Shown: piece by piece, positions 1-10,975 of the stretch
How positions within the stretch are numbered: the stretch's first letter is position 1
Layout of the letters: the number at the start of each line of letters is the position of its first letter
Source: Odobenus rosmarus divergens
Lineage: Eukaryota > Chordata > Mammalia > Carnivora > Odobenidae
Reading direction: 5' to 3'
Length of the DNA: 64,000 bases
Assembly (NCBI RefSeq): GCF_000321225.1
Contig: NW_004450561.1
Coordinates: 1,279,189-1,343,188, forward strand
The notes under the pieces: model-generated
What the model was told of the DNA's origin: nothing
Seen by the model: only the letters and a program-made list of their open reading frames with translations
Databases searched by the model: none
Program-made: the position numbers and the translations under genes

Positions 1-121
1 TTGAGCACTTTTTCATGTGTCTGTTGGCCATTTGGATGTCTTCTTTGGAAAAATGTCTGTTCATGTCTTCTGCCCATTTCTTGATTTGATTATTTGTTCT
101 TTGGGTGTTGAGTTTGATAAG
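1..121 (-). mobile_element. L1 LINE fragment, end of ORF2 (antisense)
   Basis: The reverse complement reads as the C-terminal part of L1 ORF2: it contains ATGAACAGACATTT and, further 3', CACATGAAAAAGTGCTCAA, the stretch that encodes the EDMNRHF...HMKK region in carnivore L1s. The + strand shows it backwards, from TTGAGCACTTTTTCATG to GGGTGTTGAGTTTGATAAG. The match stops abruptly at about 121, which is the element's 5' truncation. The other side runs off the left edge. It is well preserved, so this is a fairly young carnivore L1. Confidence 0.85.
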
Positions 122-1363
122 TAGCAAGATTTATTTTAAAGAAGAAATATGTGTTGCATCTATAAAATGACTGGCAGTGGTACTGTAATTAAAATTTATG
201 TACCTATTTGTTTAAATGTAAATAGTGATTCTTGTACTTTGGAGAAGGATTATCTTAATTATCTAAAAGTACAGCTGAGCAGTAGGTTGAGGAGTGTGAC
301 TTTCTGCTTAGGCAATATAAGTAGAATTAAAAAGAAGACTAATTTGTTTAGGAAGGAAGAGACTAAGGGAAAGGTGAGGCAAACAGGAATTCAGAAAAAA
401 AAGAGATGTTAAGAAATATGATGGTTGTCTCATATGAAGCAATTATGTGCCAAGGGTAGAAGAAAAAAGGTATGGGGACCTAGTGAAGGACAACTGCCAG
501 TGAAGAATGTTGCTGTATTCAGGACCAGTATGGATAGAGATCTGTTTTTGACGTTTGTTCACTTTGACATGTGATATGTCTCTGCAGGTGCATTTAAAGT
601 TAGTGACTTGAATAGTTTCTTTTACTGGTTTGCTTTTGAATCATAGCTGTTTAGAATCCTGTATCTGATAAAACTTTTCTCATTTCTTAAATTACATGAA
701 TATGTAGGCCTTCTTAGCTCTCTTGGCATGTGAACAGATATATTCACTTTTAGTTTGATGAAAATTGGTGATTTACACAATGTATACTTTCTTTATGTGT
801 GAATTTGATGTCATTTGAACACTAAATATCGTAAGAGAAATACTGGTATGCATTAGGTCAATGAAAATGAAAATTGAAACTTCTTATTCATTGTTAGTGG
901 ATTATCTGTTATATAATTATTTTATTTGGAATTTCGGTTGTTTATTGAGATTCAGGAGGAGTCTCCATCATTGATAAATATTTATTTCATATAGGAATCA
1001 GTCTTAATCAGTACTCTATCAAAATCAGATTAATTAAAAAAAACTGAAAAGTATAGTACTGTTTTTCCATTTAGAAAATGAGATTAAAAATCTATCTAGT
1101 ATTTTATACTGATCTGTGAAATTATTGGCTAGTTGTGTAGAGAAACATTAAAAAATTGAACAGCTGAAGTGACATTAAGCACCAGATGGGAATTTGAAAT
1201 AAAAATATTCACTGTGTAATCTTTATTTAAGTGCTATTCATAATTCAGTAATACCGGTTGTATAACTCAAAGTTGAATTCAATACAAAAAGGAAGCACAA
1301 GCAAAGTCTCATTGCCTTCAAACTGATACCATATCATGGTATGACATGACTTGTTCTTGAAAG
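122..1363. other. Unassigned AT-rich DNA
   Basis: I see no recognisable repeat, exon or RNA gene. An 87-codon frame (149-412, plus) begins in the segment just after the L1 and has lysine-rich composition without a known motif. I treat it as chance. Confidence 0.5.
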
Positions 1364-1550
1364 AGATAAATAATACAGGTAAGAAAACTGCACACATTTT
1401 TTTGCAGAGGCAGTACAATTCTCTTTGGGAAAAATTTTGAAGAAATTTTGGGTTTGTGAATTGTTTCAAAGTAACATTTATTTAAATTCCACATCTTTTA
1501 TGAGTTCTGCCTTTAAGATGATGTTCTGTTTTGTATTTACGCATATCTTC
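1364..1550 (+). repeat. Diverged direct repeat, copy A
   Basis: This segment aligns with 2682-2870 in the same orientation. Shared blocks are GATAAATAATA(C/T)AGGTAAG, ACATTTTTTTG, GAAAA(A)TTTT(G/A)AAGAAATTTGG-like, TGTTTCAA(A)GTAACA and ATCTTTTA, in the same order and with small gaps. By eye the two are roughly three-quarters identical. They are either two copies of an ancient interspersed repeat I do not recognise or an old local duplication of 1.3 kb offset. A SINE at 1853-2054 lies between them. Confidence 0.6.
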
Positions 1551-1852
1551 TAAACTAGAAATTTCCAGCCAAATTTTCTTTACAGTAATATTTTAAATTT
1601 CTTCTGAAGAATATACCTATTTTGTTTAAGGAAAGGTATGTTCCTCTGAAAGCTTTATCACATTTTTAGCTACACTGGTGTATTTGACGTCTTGTTTAAG
1701 AACTAGAATGACTCTGGATATGAAAACACAAACTGTGATAATAAGCTAGATATGCCATATTGGCAGTTTAGGTTGGCATATATCTCAAATGGCATGTTTA
1801 ATGTACTGTATTACTAAGATTAGTAATTTTACAGTGGAAGGCTGCAACTTTT

Positions 1853-2054
1853 TTTTTTTAAAGATTTATTTATTTATTTATTTATTTGAGAGAGAGAATG
1901 AGATAGAGAGAACATGAGAGGGGGGAGGGTCAGAGGGAGAAGCAGACTCCCTGCCGAGCAGGGAGCCTGATGCAGGACTCGATCCCGAGACTCCAGGATC
2001 ATGACCCGAGCTGAAGGCAGTTGCTTAACCAACTGAGCCACCCAGGCACCTGGC
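1853..2054 (-). mobile_element. SINEC (CAN SINE), antisense
   Basis: Read on the minus strand, the tRNA-related head is GGTGCCTGGGTGGCTCAG. It is followed by the ATCATGATCC..GATCGAGTCC region with the pol III B box, a CT-rich middle and an (AAATA)n tail. A perfect 14-bp target-site duplication, AGGCTGCAACTTTT, lies at 1839-1852 and 2055-2068, so both ends are fixed. It is full length. Confidence 0.95.
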
Positions 2055-2068
2055 AGGCTGCAACTTTT

Positions 2069-2681
2069 ATTAGTTTCATGCTGGTGGGCTTAGGATGCTG
2101 ACAGACTCTTTACTTTGTAAATCCCTGTTTTCAGCCCTTGTAAAAATCTTTTCACTGTTGAAATGATCTACATAGGATCTGTGTTAGTAACCTACTCTCT
2201 GAAGTTTGTGAAAGTTAATGAAAATATTGCAAATATTATGTAGTTTGGCAAATGGTTATGAATGTGAATAGCAATCCTTATGTTGTATTTTTGTTAAAGA
2301 GTAATAATGTTAATATATATGACAAAAATGGTTTAGTAAATAGTTAAGAATCAAAAGCAGTGTTTTTATTTTTAGGAAATGTACATATGTTGATAGGAAA
2401 AGCTTTGAGGTTCTCTAGATTCTTGGCAGTGAAGCCATTTGAAGCAAACTGCAATAAATATTGCCCCTTTATGACAAAATACTCAACTTTGAAATCATAT
2501 TCCAGCTTTTCTGAACATAATGTTTTTGTTTGATTTTTTTTAAATATTGATTTTATCAAAGATATTTCTGAAGGCCCTTCAAATAACTTAGCAGACTGCA
2601 TTAAAAATAAGTAGAAAGTAAAAAATAATAAAAAATAAGTAGAAAATGCAATGTGATGGGGATAATTTAGGTAATTTAGAG
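2069..2681. other. Unassigned DNA with a small tandem repeat
   Basis: No gene or known repeat is seen. At 2603-2617 and 2631-2645 the 15-mer AAAAATAAGTAGAAA occurs twice with a 28-bp period, a small slippage-type duplication just before the copy B direct repeat. Confidence 0.5.
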
Positions 2682-2870
2682 GGATAAATAATATAGGTAA
2701 GGAATATGTACATTTTTTTGGCCACTCAAAATATGCAGGACAAATGCAGTTCTGCTTGAGGAAAATTTTAAAGAAATTTGGAATTGTGGAAATGTTTCAA
2801 GTAACAGTTATCTAAATGCGGTATCTTTTAAAGATCCTGGCTCTGAATTTCTTTATGTGAGTATTTAAAC
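2682..2870 (+). repeat. Diverged direct repeat, copy B
   Basis: This is the partner of 1364-1550. Compared with copy A it has about 20 extra bases after ACATTTTTTTGGCC and several substitutions. The match fades after about 2870. Neither copy shows LTR ends (TG...CA), terminal inverted repeats or a poly(A) tail that would name a family. Confidence 0.6.
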
Positions 2871-3765
2871 TATCTCTATTATCGTTAATAGGAAAATGAT
2901 GGTCTTGTTTTTAAAAGTCTAAAACCATATAATTAAAAGTTACTTAATAAAAGTAAGTAGTACACAAAAGTAGTTTATTAATCATGGCTTAGTTAGATCT
3001 TCATTCTATCACTTACTTCAATTCTTAAAATCTCAGGGTAGGTTCTTGTTTTTAACAAGAATTTTTATCTCTGTTTTACAGTTCAGGAAAAATAAGACAG
3101 TGAAAGTCAAAATGATTTGATAACAAGTCAATGATGAACCTGTTTGTTTACCATTATTCTATAACTCTTTACATCATATTACTTACAAACTTGAGTTCAG
3201 AAATACAGTATTCAAAATTTAAGAGTCACCCAACTGCCACATTGGTCCATCACTGGGAAATAATATATTTTTGATGGCTTAATAATTTTTTCCCTATTCA
3301 TCTAATAGGGAAATCTTACAAATTTGAATTTTGCCATCAAAAGAAAAACTATAGTAATCAAGCAAAGTGGAGACATAAAAACAAGTTTTCTGTCCTGACC
3401 AGACCTCTGTAAACATTGAGTTTTATGTACTTTTCCATCTTTGTATCGATACAAGATCTCTAAGATAGTTTGAAATTTCATTTTATGAGATTATTTATGT
3501 GAAGTTATTTAAATATTCTTAGTTAAGCATTGTACAATTTTGCTTTCACTTTTTAAATCACATAACCAATCTAGAGATTTGTTAAATTATACACGAGGTT
3601 AGGAAGGTGTAGTCAAATAACTATGACAATAGTTACTATAATCAAAATTTTTGTGAGGAAATTAAGTTTTGGACATTACATAGTGAAGTTTATTAAGAAA
3701 TTATCAAATCAGTTCAGTGTTTTTTAATGCCTTCTGGGTATGTAGGATAGAGACCCCAAAGGAAC
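2871..3765. other. Unassigned AT-rich DNA, possible MIR scrap
   Basis: A weak MIR-like stretch lies at about 3060-3130, minus orientation (TCTGTTTTACAGTTCAGGAAAAAT..), matching only the most conserved MIR core. The rest shows nothing I can name. Confidence 0.4.
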
Positions 3766-3767
3766 AT

Positions 3768-3990
3768 GTGGTAGCAGAGCAGAGTTTGAATCTGGTCTCT
3801 GACATTTAAAAGCTGTATGATTTTTGTCAAATCATTTAATCTTCTTGGACCCATAATTTTCTCTAATTTTCTCATCTGTGTGATGGAGATATTAGTACCC
3901 CTCACGTGGTTATAAGTTGTTGGTCCAGGCACCACAAAAGGGAAGATATAAAAGTACATCACATAATACTTGACATAATAATAAGCATTT
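3768..3990 (+). mobile_element. MIR SINE, sense
   Basis: It follows the MIR order: GCAGAGTTTGAATCTGG (consensus GGGTTCGAATCCCGG), AGCTGTATGA, TTTTCTCATCTGTGTGATGG (core TTCCTCATCTGTAAAATGG), TTAGTACCCCTCA and a tail near TAATACTTGACATAATAATAAGCA. An apparent 82-codon frame on the other strand (3714-3962) is a shadow of this repeat. High divergence is as expected for a MIR. Confidence 0.8.
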
Positions 3991-4139
3991 TATGATTCTA
4001 TCTTTTTAAATCTCATCCTTCCCATGTTTGTTACATTTAATAACATTAAATATACAGCAGACATTTTAATGTAAAATAAATTACAAAAATGTGGCCCTAA
4101 AAAGGAAAACATTGCTATAAGGATTTTTTCTTTCAAAAC

Positions 4140-4480
4140 AATTTTTTTTCATAATAACCATTTGTTATTAAAATGCAGGCAATACAGAGAAAGTTAAAGC
4201 TAATTTCTCATCCCACCCCTTTAAGATAATTAATATAAATAACTTGGTATATATTCATTTAGACTTTATAAATGACTTTTTATATTTTTATATATTCAGT
4301 TCAATTTTTATATATATTCAATTTTCACACATACTCATATTTGAATAGATAATTACAAGTGATATTCAGTGTTACATATAGGAATGAGTTTTTAACACAT
4401 CACTTCTGTTGATTAATGGAATGTAGAACTTCTTAATTCTCTAAGGTGTCCTTCCATTTGCAACTATGTAGGTATTTTAT
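4140..4480 (-). mobile_element. Possible old L1 3' end (antisense)
   Basis: The string ATGCAGGCAATACAGAGAAAG..CCCACCCCTTTAAGATAATTAATATAAAT..GGTATATATTC resembles, backwards, the 3' UTR of old mammalian L1s, and similar text occurs at 50795-51117. The match is patchy, so the family is tentative. Confidence 0.4.
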
Positions 4481-4943
4481 GTGAATATTTTTATGTGCAT
4501 AGCTTAAAAATGTGTTCTCTCTTACCCCTGAAGATATACAGCTTTATTGTTTGTTTTTTACCCATATCATTGACCTGAAAGCTAGGGATATGAATTTATA
4601 ATATTGAAGCATATTATAATCTCATATGAAGCATATGGGCTTCTTTGTATTTAAGGCTCTTGAAAATTAACATAATTTATTATCTTTCTTCATCTTTGTA
4701 CATTCAAATATAAAACATTAAAAATATTGGTCAGAGCTTTAATAGGAAATCAAGTGGCATATAGAATATTAAATACTTCTGTCACGATTTTTTCAGGATA
4801 CCAAGACTTCAGAAAATCCTTTCCCTATTAGTCAAAAAGAAAGTCATAGTGTATTAAATGATGAAGCTAGATGTTTAATATAGGTGATAATTCATAAGAC
4901 TTATTTTTCAGCTTTTTTTTAAGCTTAAAAATTCTTTTAATTG

Positions 4944-5025
4944 TTTCTGTAAAACACTTTTTTGTTCATGTTCCTGATTGAAAGTATTTCTGTAAAACAC
5001 TTTAGTTCATGTTCCTATTGAAAGA
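4944..5025 (+). repeat. 43/39-bp tandem duplication
   Basis: A unit beginning TTTCTGTAAAACACTTT and ending CCTGATTGAAAGTA (4944-4986) is repeated at 4987-5025 with a 3-bp deletion, one further lost base and few substitutions. The two units are immediately adjacent. It is a simple local duplication in otherwise unassigned DNA. Confidence 0.85.
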
Positions 5026-6190
5026 TCCAATAAAATTTAGTGGTAAACTAAGAGTATGTTTTGGGGTCATGGTTTATTACTTTCCATTCCTTAACAAGTA
5101 TTCAGGACTCATCACAAAATTCTTGATTACCATTATGGTGAAAATTTTTTTATGATATGTCTATTTTGTTATAATCAGTGTATAAACTTAATGTATTCAA
5201 ATGCCTTATATTAAATATTATATATGTATTAAAAATTTAAGATTTATTTAATGCCATAGCAAGAACAACTGTCGATATGATTTTTTTTGAGTGTGAATGT
5301 GACTTTAAGGACAATAAATGTAATTAAAATCAGATTGATTCTTATTGCTTTGTGGAAAATATAAAATCTTAGTGAATATCTAGAGTAAATTCAATTATAT
5401 ATTTAGAATATTACACCTTTGAATATGTAAGAATATAAAATGTTCTAGGAAAAAATAAAGTGAGAAACTTTATTAAAGGTCATTTAATTCCAGAATAATT
5501 AAATATTATGGGTCTAATCTTTAGAGTGATGTATTTATTCTTAGATACTTAGGACATGTAGAGATATTCGGAGTGTTTGGGAAGTTTGATTAGATTGAGA
5601 GTAATATTGAATGTTGGCAGTTCATAGAAGAGGAAGCTGGATCAGTCTAGGGTAGAGATGACTGAGGCTTATCTCTGGTTATATTAGGGTACTGTTTTAG
5701 GAATAAGAGAAATTTGAGATAGTTTGTGAAAGCTGAATATAGCCCCAACTTCTGTGTCACTTAGAACATTTTCACTCTTCTTTGGAACTAAGGTAGCGGG
5801 CTACACAATATATGATGAATTTAAGTATTAATTCTAAAACTTCCTCTGTCATCCTGATTGATGATCTGATGTCCTATGTAACTGAGAAAATAAAGGTAAA
5901 TAAAAGAAATTTCATGAGCTCCTACCACCAGATCTATCTACCTAACTATATCAGTACCTACGTAGTCCGTATTTTCTCTTATTCTGATAAACTGTCCCTG
6001 CTCCTAGCAAAGCCTAATCCTTCACTTTTATTCTAGATTTCATTCCCTCTTAGCTACTCAGAATGTTTTAGCAATTCTTTCTTTTCTTTCTTACATTATC
6101 ACTGTACCAGTCAACAGCAGTTGACAGTGATCACTGTCTTCTCTGAAGCATTTCATTTTGCTTCCAGCACACCTCTGCCTCACTGATTGC
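5026..6190. other. Unassigned AT-rich DNA
   Basis: Nothing recognisable is seen up to the L2 relic. A 74-codon frame at 5812-6036 has no motif. The base composition becomes more pyrimidine-rich from about 6050, where weak homology to the following L2 may already begin. Confidence 0.45.
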
Positions 6191-6194
6191 AGCC

Positions 6195-6615
6195 TCACGT
6201 TTCCTTGGCTGGTTTCTTATTTTCCTGAGCTCAGTCCTTAGATTGCTCTCTACTTTTTTCTATACATATTTACTCCCTTGGTGATCCTATTCAGTGTCAT
6301 GGCTTTAAATAACCATCTTTTCTTCCATGACTACCAAATGTTTATATCCATTCTGGACCTTTCACCTGATCTGTAGACTAATGATGCAGTTACCTACTTG
6401 ATATCACTTGTATGTCTAATAAATATGTTAGAATTAAATATTTTGGTCTTTCAAATACCTAAATCTACTTCTCCCACGATCTTCTCCATCTTTTTGTTTT
6501 GTTTTTATCTTCTCCATCTTAATTGCAACTTCATCCTTACAGATTCTAAGGCCAAAAATCTTGGAGTCATCCTTACTTTCTCTCTATCAAACTTTACATT
6601 TAATCCATCGTGATT
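6195..6615 (+). mobile_element. L2-type LINE, reverse-transcriptase region relic
   Basis: It matches an old LINE (L2/CR1 clade) coding stretch: CTTGGCTGGT, GCTCAGTCCTTAG, CTCCCTTGGTGATCC, TCATGGCTTTAAATA, then ATGTCTAATA and AAGGCCAAAAATCTTGGAGTCATCCTT. The last part translates to KAKNLGVIL, a conserved reverse-transcriptase tail motif. The place of the YADD active site reads FFHDYQMFIS, so the catalytic box is destroyed. The 71-codon frame at 6398-6613 is only its 3' part. It is a pseudogenised mobile-element fragment without ends. Confidence 0.7.
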
Positions 6616-8350
6616 TTAATTTTGTTCAATATATGAAAGCGAAAAGCACATATTAAAAACACAAATAAATGTTGCAAAAATGCATTCTGCTCTGATTAGC
6701 CAGGTACAGAATCAACTAAAGATGTGGTTGGCTATGGATTCATTGTTAAAACTCTGGAGAGTGGCAGAATGTAGCTTGTCCTAGTTACTGGATTGACCAG
6801 ACTCAAATTGTTTATAATTTCAAAAGATAAAGCAATGGGAAATCTAGATTCATGTTTAATTTTATGTTATAGGGAAGTCTATAGGAAAGAATCTGTATTC
6901 TAAGGAATATCAGTATCAGTATATCCATTATAGTAACATAAATATTTTAAATACCTGCAAGAATTAATTTTCAAAGAATAAATATGAACCAGTAGAATTA
7001 GAAAACTTTAAATAATTCCAGTTCATTGGATTGTATCAGATTGAAATGTATTGATCCTTGAGGGCACAGTTAGCTTAAAATGCAAACTGTTAGGTGGTAT
7101 ATATACACACCGTGAATGTATACTGAACTACTTGGAATATTGTGCTAAATCAAAACTTCATCTCTTGAGGGTAACACCTTAAAGAAATTACACACCTAAA
7201 AAAATAATCTGAGTGGTAATTGTTTTCCTATAAAATATTTTGAGATACTTTTATGCTTGTCAACTAGGAATTTCCTCATTTTACAGTCCATGAAAATTAT
7301 CCTAGTTAATGGACTTCATTTCTCTTTCTAATTTAAATCAATTAGTTTTTACTTTACTATTTTATGTTTTTCATTCTGAACTAAGTTCTTAATTAAAGGA
7401 AATTGCATTATTTCACACATAAGGAGAAAAAATAATTGAGTTTTTATAGCACCAATATATTTTTAATAAAGAATTATTACATAATAACAATTTTGACTTC
7501 TTTTCTAATTATACATTTCATTGGTATGTCTTACTGGCAAAATATATTTGATCTCTGGAAATAATCTGCCAAAATAAGACAAAATCAATCTGGATACCTG
7601 TCAATATATAGATGATTCAGTAGAGGAAGTTCGTTTAGTCACTATTGTAAGAAAGGAAAGCTGGTGGGTGCGGCCTCCTGGATTATAAGGGGCAAGAACT
7701 TGTGTATGAATTTGATTTCATTTTGAAGTTTAACATTGAAATTTAATTCTGTGACTCAAAATTATGCCTTACGATTTGTGACTTAAAACATTTTATTTTC
7801 ACATGCTTATTAATTACATGTTTCTTTTTTAAATCAGCCTTAGTATTAGTGTTCATTTATGTGAAATGTGAGTTTGCACATCATTCTTACATACTGTTTT
7901 GGAAATATCTATATTATACTATTTTCACACAGCTGATAGAGATTTTATACAGATTTTTCTGATTCAAAATCCCATTTTCTTTTTACCGTATCCTATTATG
8001 ATGTCAAAAAATCCTTTCAATGAAAACAATTTTCCCATAATTGGGAATCGTTTTAAAGTTTTTTTTAATTGAAATTTTATTGTTAAAGTGTTATTACATG
8101 ATTGGTTTCTACATACTCAAATCATGCTTTTTATTTTCATCCTTGCAAAATAGTTTTAAGGTTTGTCCACGTAAGCAAATAAAGCATATTTAAACTATAG
8201 TTATGGTTATATTTAGTAGAGTTACATATGAGTAGGAAATATAACTTTGGAATCTTAACATAATTCCCGATTCATAATTTTTCATGTTATTTCTTTAAAT
8301 TTGGTGTTAACTAAGTTAAAGATCTAAAGTAAAGATCTATTTATTTATCC
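6616..8350. other. Unassigned AT-rich DNA
   Basis: This is 1.7 kb with no repeat, exon-like or RNA-like signal that I can name. It is low in CpG, with no open frame long enough to have been worth considering. Confidence 0.5.
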
Positions 8351-8354
8351 ATGT

Positions 8355-8470
8355 ATTTAGCTAGAAAATATTTATTAAGTGTGCGTTATGTAGTGGGCAT
8401 TTTGCTATGTACAGAGATATTTAAGACCAAATCTCTTCTCAAGAGAGAAGATAAACCATAAAGCTGGGGT
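8355..8470 (-). mobile_element. L2/MIR 3' tail (antisense)
   Basis: ATATTTATTAAGTGTGCGTTATGTAGTGGGCATTTTGC followed by ACCAAATCTCTTCTCAAG resembles the reversed L2 end (AATATTTATTGAGTGCCTACTATGTGCCAGGCAC..). It is a short, strongly diverged fragment. Confidence 0.55.
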
Positions 8471-9187
8471 GTCAGGCAAGGGCTAGAGGGCATTTTAGTC
8501 TATGTCAAATAATTTGGACTTCTATTTATTTTAAATCAGATTACATTTACAATATGTTAAAACAACTTTCTAAATCACTAATTATTATATATTCAAACCT
8601 ACATGGATGATCAGAACTCCAAAATGGTAGGGGGTATTTGCAGTTTTCAGAGAAATATTTAGTTAGAATTTACCTAGAAGATATTTGACAATACAGTTAG
8701 GATTTTTTAATATAAAAAGCCATTATGTTTGGAGTAGCTGGTTAACTTAAAAATTTTGAAGTTATTAAGTAACTATTTTCTGATAACATTTTTCAGTTTT
8801 AAGTAACCACTAATTCCTGTGGTTCTGTTTAAAGCTGGAACCCAAAGTTATTTGCTGCAAAATATAGTTTTATATTAAGACTGTTAAAGAGAAGGATGTG
8901 TGTGGAAACTAACAGAATGGAAACATTTGAAATTAAAACTGGATGACATTTCCAAGGAAGCAATGAATGTGCTACACTCTACACAAATCATGTCATTGCT
9001 GTTTTACCTTTTCCAATTTTATGGTATCCATTTCTGTTCTTGAAAATCTTTAAAAATGTGCAATCCTTGTTTTCTTAAACTGTCAGTATTTAAGGTATAA
9101 GTGATGTAGCTCAGCCTCGTACTTTTATTGTCATCTACTTTATGTACTTTTGCTCTGGAGTTGCTGAGCATCCCTGCATAAAAGACT
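8471..9187. other. Unassigned DNA
   Basis: Nothing is recognised between the L2 tail and the SINE at 9204. Confidence 0.5.
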
Positions 9188-9203
9188 AAAATTGGACCAA
9201 TTG

Positions 9204-9407
9204 AGGGGCGCCTGGGTGGCTCAGATGGTTAAGCGTCTGCCTTCAGCTCAGGTCATGATCCCAGGATCCTGGGATCGAGTCCCGCATCGGGCTCCCTGCT
9301 AGGCGGGGAGCCTGCTTCTCCCTCTGCCTCTGCCTCTGCCTCTCTCTCTCTCTCTCTCCCTCTCTGACTCTCATGAATAAATAAATAAAACATTAAAAAA
9401 ATAAAAT
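9204..9407 (+). mobile_element. SINEC, full length, well preserved
   Basis: It begins AGGGGCGCCTGGGTGGCTCAG. The pol III A-box-like TGGCTCAGATGG lies at 9217-9228 and the B box GATCGAGTC at 9273-9281. A (CTCTGC)n/(CT)n middle and an AATAAATAAATAAA tail follow. A perfect 16-bp target duplication, AAAATTGGACCAATTG, sits at 9188-9203 and 9408-9423. The intact promoter boxes, near-consensus sequence and perfect duplication mark it as one of the younger insertions here. Confidence 0.97.
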
Positions 9408-9521
9408 AAAATTGGACCAATTGTTTCTGCTATTCAGTCTAACATATATTTCCAATTGAGCCAACTCTTGTTTTTATCCTTTCAGCTATCTCTGTTTAGC
9501 TTTCTATCCTGTGTGTACTTT

Positions 9522-9716
9522 TCAAACTTTTCATCTTTGTCAACCTAGAAATTCACCCCAACACCTTCATACTCTGTAAATGAACTTGCTTCAGGTTCCT
9601 TAGATCATCTTCAAGGACCTCCATCAAATTCTTTTATACTTCATATAACTCTATAACTTTGCCTTTAATCTTTGCCTACATTTATCTCTTGAGAGGGAAT
9701 TCTCTTCATCTTTTGA
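9522..9716 (+). repeat. 195-bp direct duplication, copy 1
   Basis: From TCAAACTTTTCATCTTTGTC to CTCTTCATCTTTTGA this segment recurs at 10462-10656, exactly 940 bp downstream and in the same orientation. I count three differences in 195 bp: CATCAAATT/CATCCAATT, ACTTCATA/ACTTTATA and TTTGCCTT/TTTACCTT. The sequence itself is pyrimidine-rich unique-looking DNA with no family I recognise. Such high identity implies a duplication far younger than the surrounding MIR/L2 material. Confidence 0.95.
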
Positions 9717-10177
9717 GGCTATATTTTATCCCATTTCTTTTTACCATTTTTAGACTCTTGTTATATTATCTCATTCTTTGGATCTTTTTATTTTTTCATT
9801 AGATCCTTCTTTTTGGCTTAGGAATATGTTCAGTTCTTATTTATCTTAAATTACAAAAGACTAAATCCTTTCTTTGATTCTGATAATTCTCTTAGGGTTA
9901 CTGCTTCCCTCCCCTCTGCTTAATCTGTATGTTGAGTTTCAATTTTCTCAGCATTCTTCTACTCCTGAAGTTACTCAGTTCTCTTAAAGTTTTGTTATCT
10001 CTTGGTTCTTCAACTCACTGGACTAATTTTTTCAGTCATCTAGTCATCACCCTCTTGATTTTCTGGAGCATTCTATGTTGATAAGCACTCTCTTTTTACT
10101 TTTCTTCTGTTGACTTTCTTGATGTTGTAAGATCTCATTTCTCTTTTTTCTTTCTAACTGTACCTTCTTAAGCATTT
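9717..10177. other. Pyrimidine-rich spacer between the duplicated copies
   Basis: Text such as CTCATTCTTTGGATC, TTTTTTCAGTCATCTAG and CTTGTTATATTATCTC shows strong T/C bias on this strand. I see no gene. The sequence could be an old L2-like stretch, but I could not align it. Confidence 0.4.
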
Positions 10178-10191
10178 TGATGAGTTTCTCT

Positions 10192-10393
10192 CTCTCTTTT
10201 TTTTAAAGATTTTATTTATTTATTTGACAGAGAGAGACACAGCGAGAGAGGGAACACAAGCAGGGGGAGTGGGAGAGGGAGAAGCAGGCTTTCTGCGGAG
10301 TGGGGAGCCCGATGTGGGGCCTGATCCCAGGACCCTGGGATCATGACCTGAGCCCAAGACAGATGCTTAAACGACTGAACCACCCAGGTGCCC
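10192..10393 (-). mobile_element. SINEC, antisense
   Basis: On the minus strand it reads GGGCACCTGGGTGGTTCAG...TCATGATCCCAGGGTCCTGGGATCAGG..., then CT-rich sequence and AAATAAATAAATAAAATCTTT. A perfect 14-bp target duplication, TGATGAGTTTCTCT, lies at 10178-10191 and 10394-10407. It lies between the two copies of the 195-bp duplication. A 62-codon plus-strand frame here is a shadow. Confidence 0.95.
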
Positions 10394-10402
10394 TGATGAG
10401 TT

Positions 10403-10482
10403 TCTCTTTTAAATCATCCCATCAAACTTTTCATCTTTGTCATCTCTTTAAAATCATCCCATCAAACTTTTCATCTTTGTCA
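10403..10482 (+). repeat. 40-bp tandem duplication at the left edge of copy 2
   Basis: TCTCTTTTAAATCATCCCAT..CATCTTTGTCA (10403-10442) is followed at once by a near-identical unit (10444-10482). The second half of each unit, ATCAAACTTTTCATCTTTGT, is also the left end of the 195-bp duplication, so this 20-mer (less its first base in copy 1) appears three times at 9522, 10421 and 10461. Confidence 0.9.
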
Positions 10483-10656
10483 ACCTAGAAATTCACCCCA
10501 ACACCTTCATACTCTGTAAATGAACTTGCTTCAGGTTCCTTAGATCATCTTCAAGGACCTCCATCCAATTCTTTTATACTTTATATAACTCTATAACTTT
10601 ACCTTTAATCTTTGCCTACATTTATCTCTTGAGAGGGAATTCTCTTCATCTTTTGA
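10462..10656 (+). repeat. 195-bp direct duplication, copy 2
   Basis: This is the partner of 9522-9716. Its right boundary falls inside a perfect 10-bp inverted repeat with a 4-nt loop (TCTCTTCATC-TTTT-GATGAAGAGA, 10641-10664). Copy 1 carries the left arm only and then diverges (GAGGCTAT). The left boundary is the 40-bp tandem repeat. Both features suggest a replication template switch. Confidence 0.93.
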
Positions 10657-10975
10657 TGAAGAGAGTAGTTACATTAGATTTTGTCTTTGCCCCTATAGAT
10701 GCCTCTGACTTTAATTATAACTTTCATTTAGTTCGTTCTTAAGTCCATATGGTTAGCTCAGAATGTTTTGAACTTTTATTTATGGAACTCTTATCATAAA
10801 TTTCATGTATTTCAAAACAAATCTGGTTATTTAAACCTTATTTAAAATCTTTCTATAAATTACCTTATCCTAAACATACAAGTTCCCTAATATGGTTCAC
10901 ATGATTTGGCCTTTTACTCTTCTTTCCAGAGATGGTTGGTTTTCTTTCTGTATTAACCCCTTTATATTAAATGAA

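Noticed and set aside
9217..9281. tRNA gene suggested by A- and B-box-like sequences
   Set aside because: These are the tRNA-Lys-derived head of a SINEC. No cloverleaf can be formed as a functional tRNA, and the same boxes recur in every copy.
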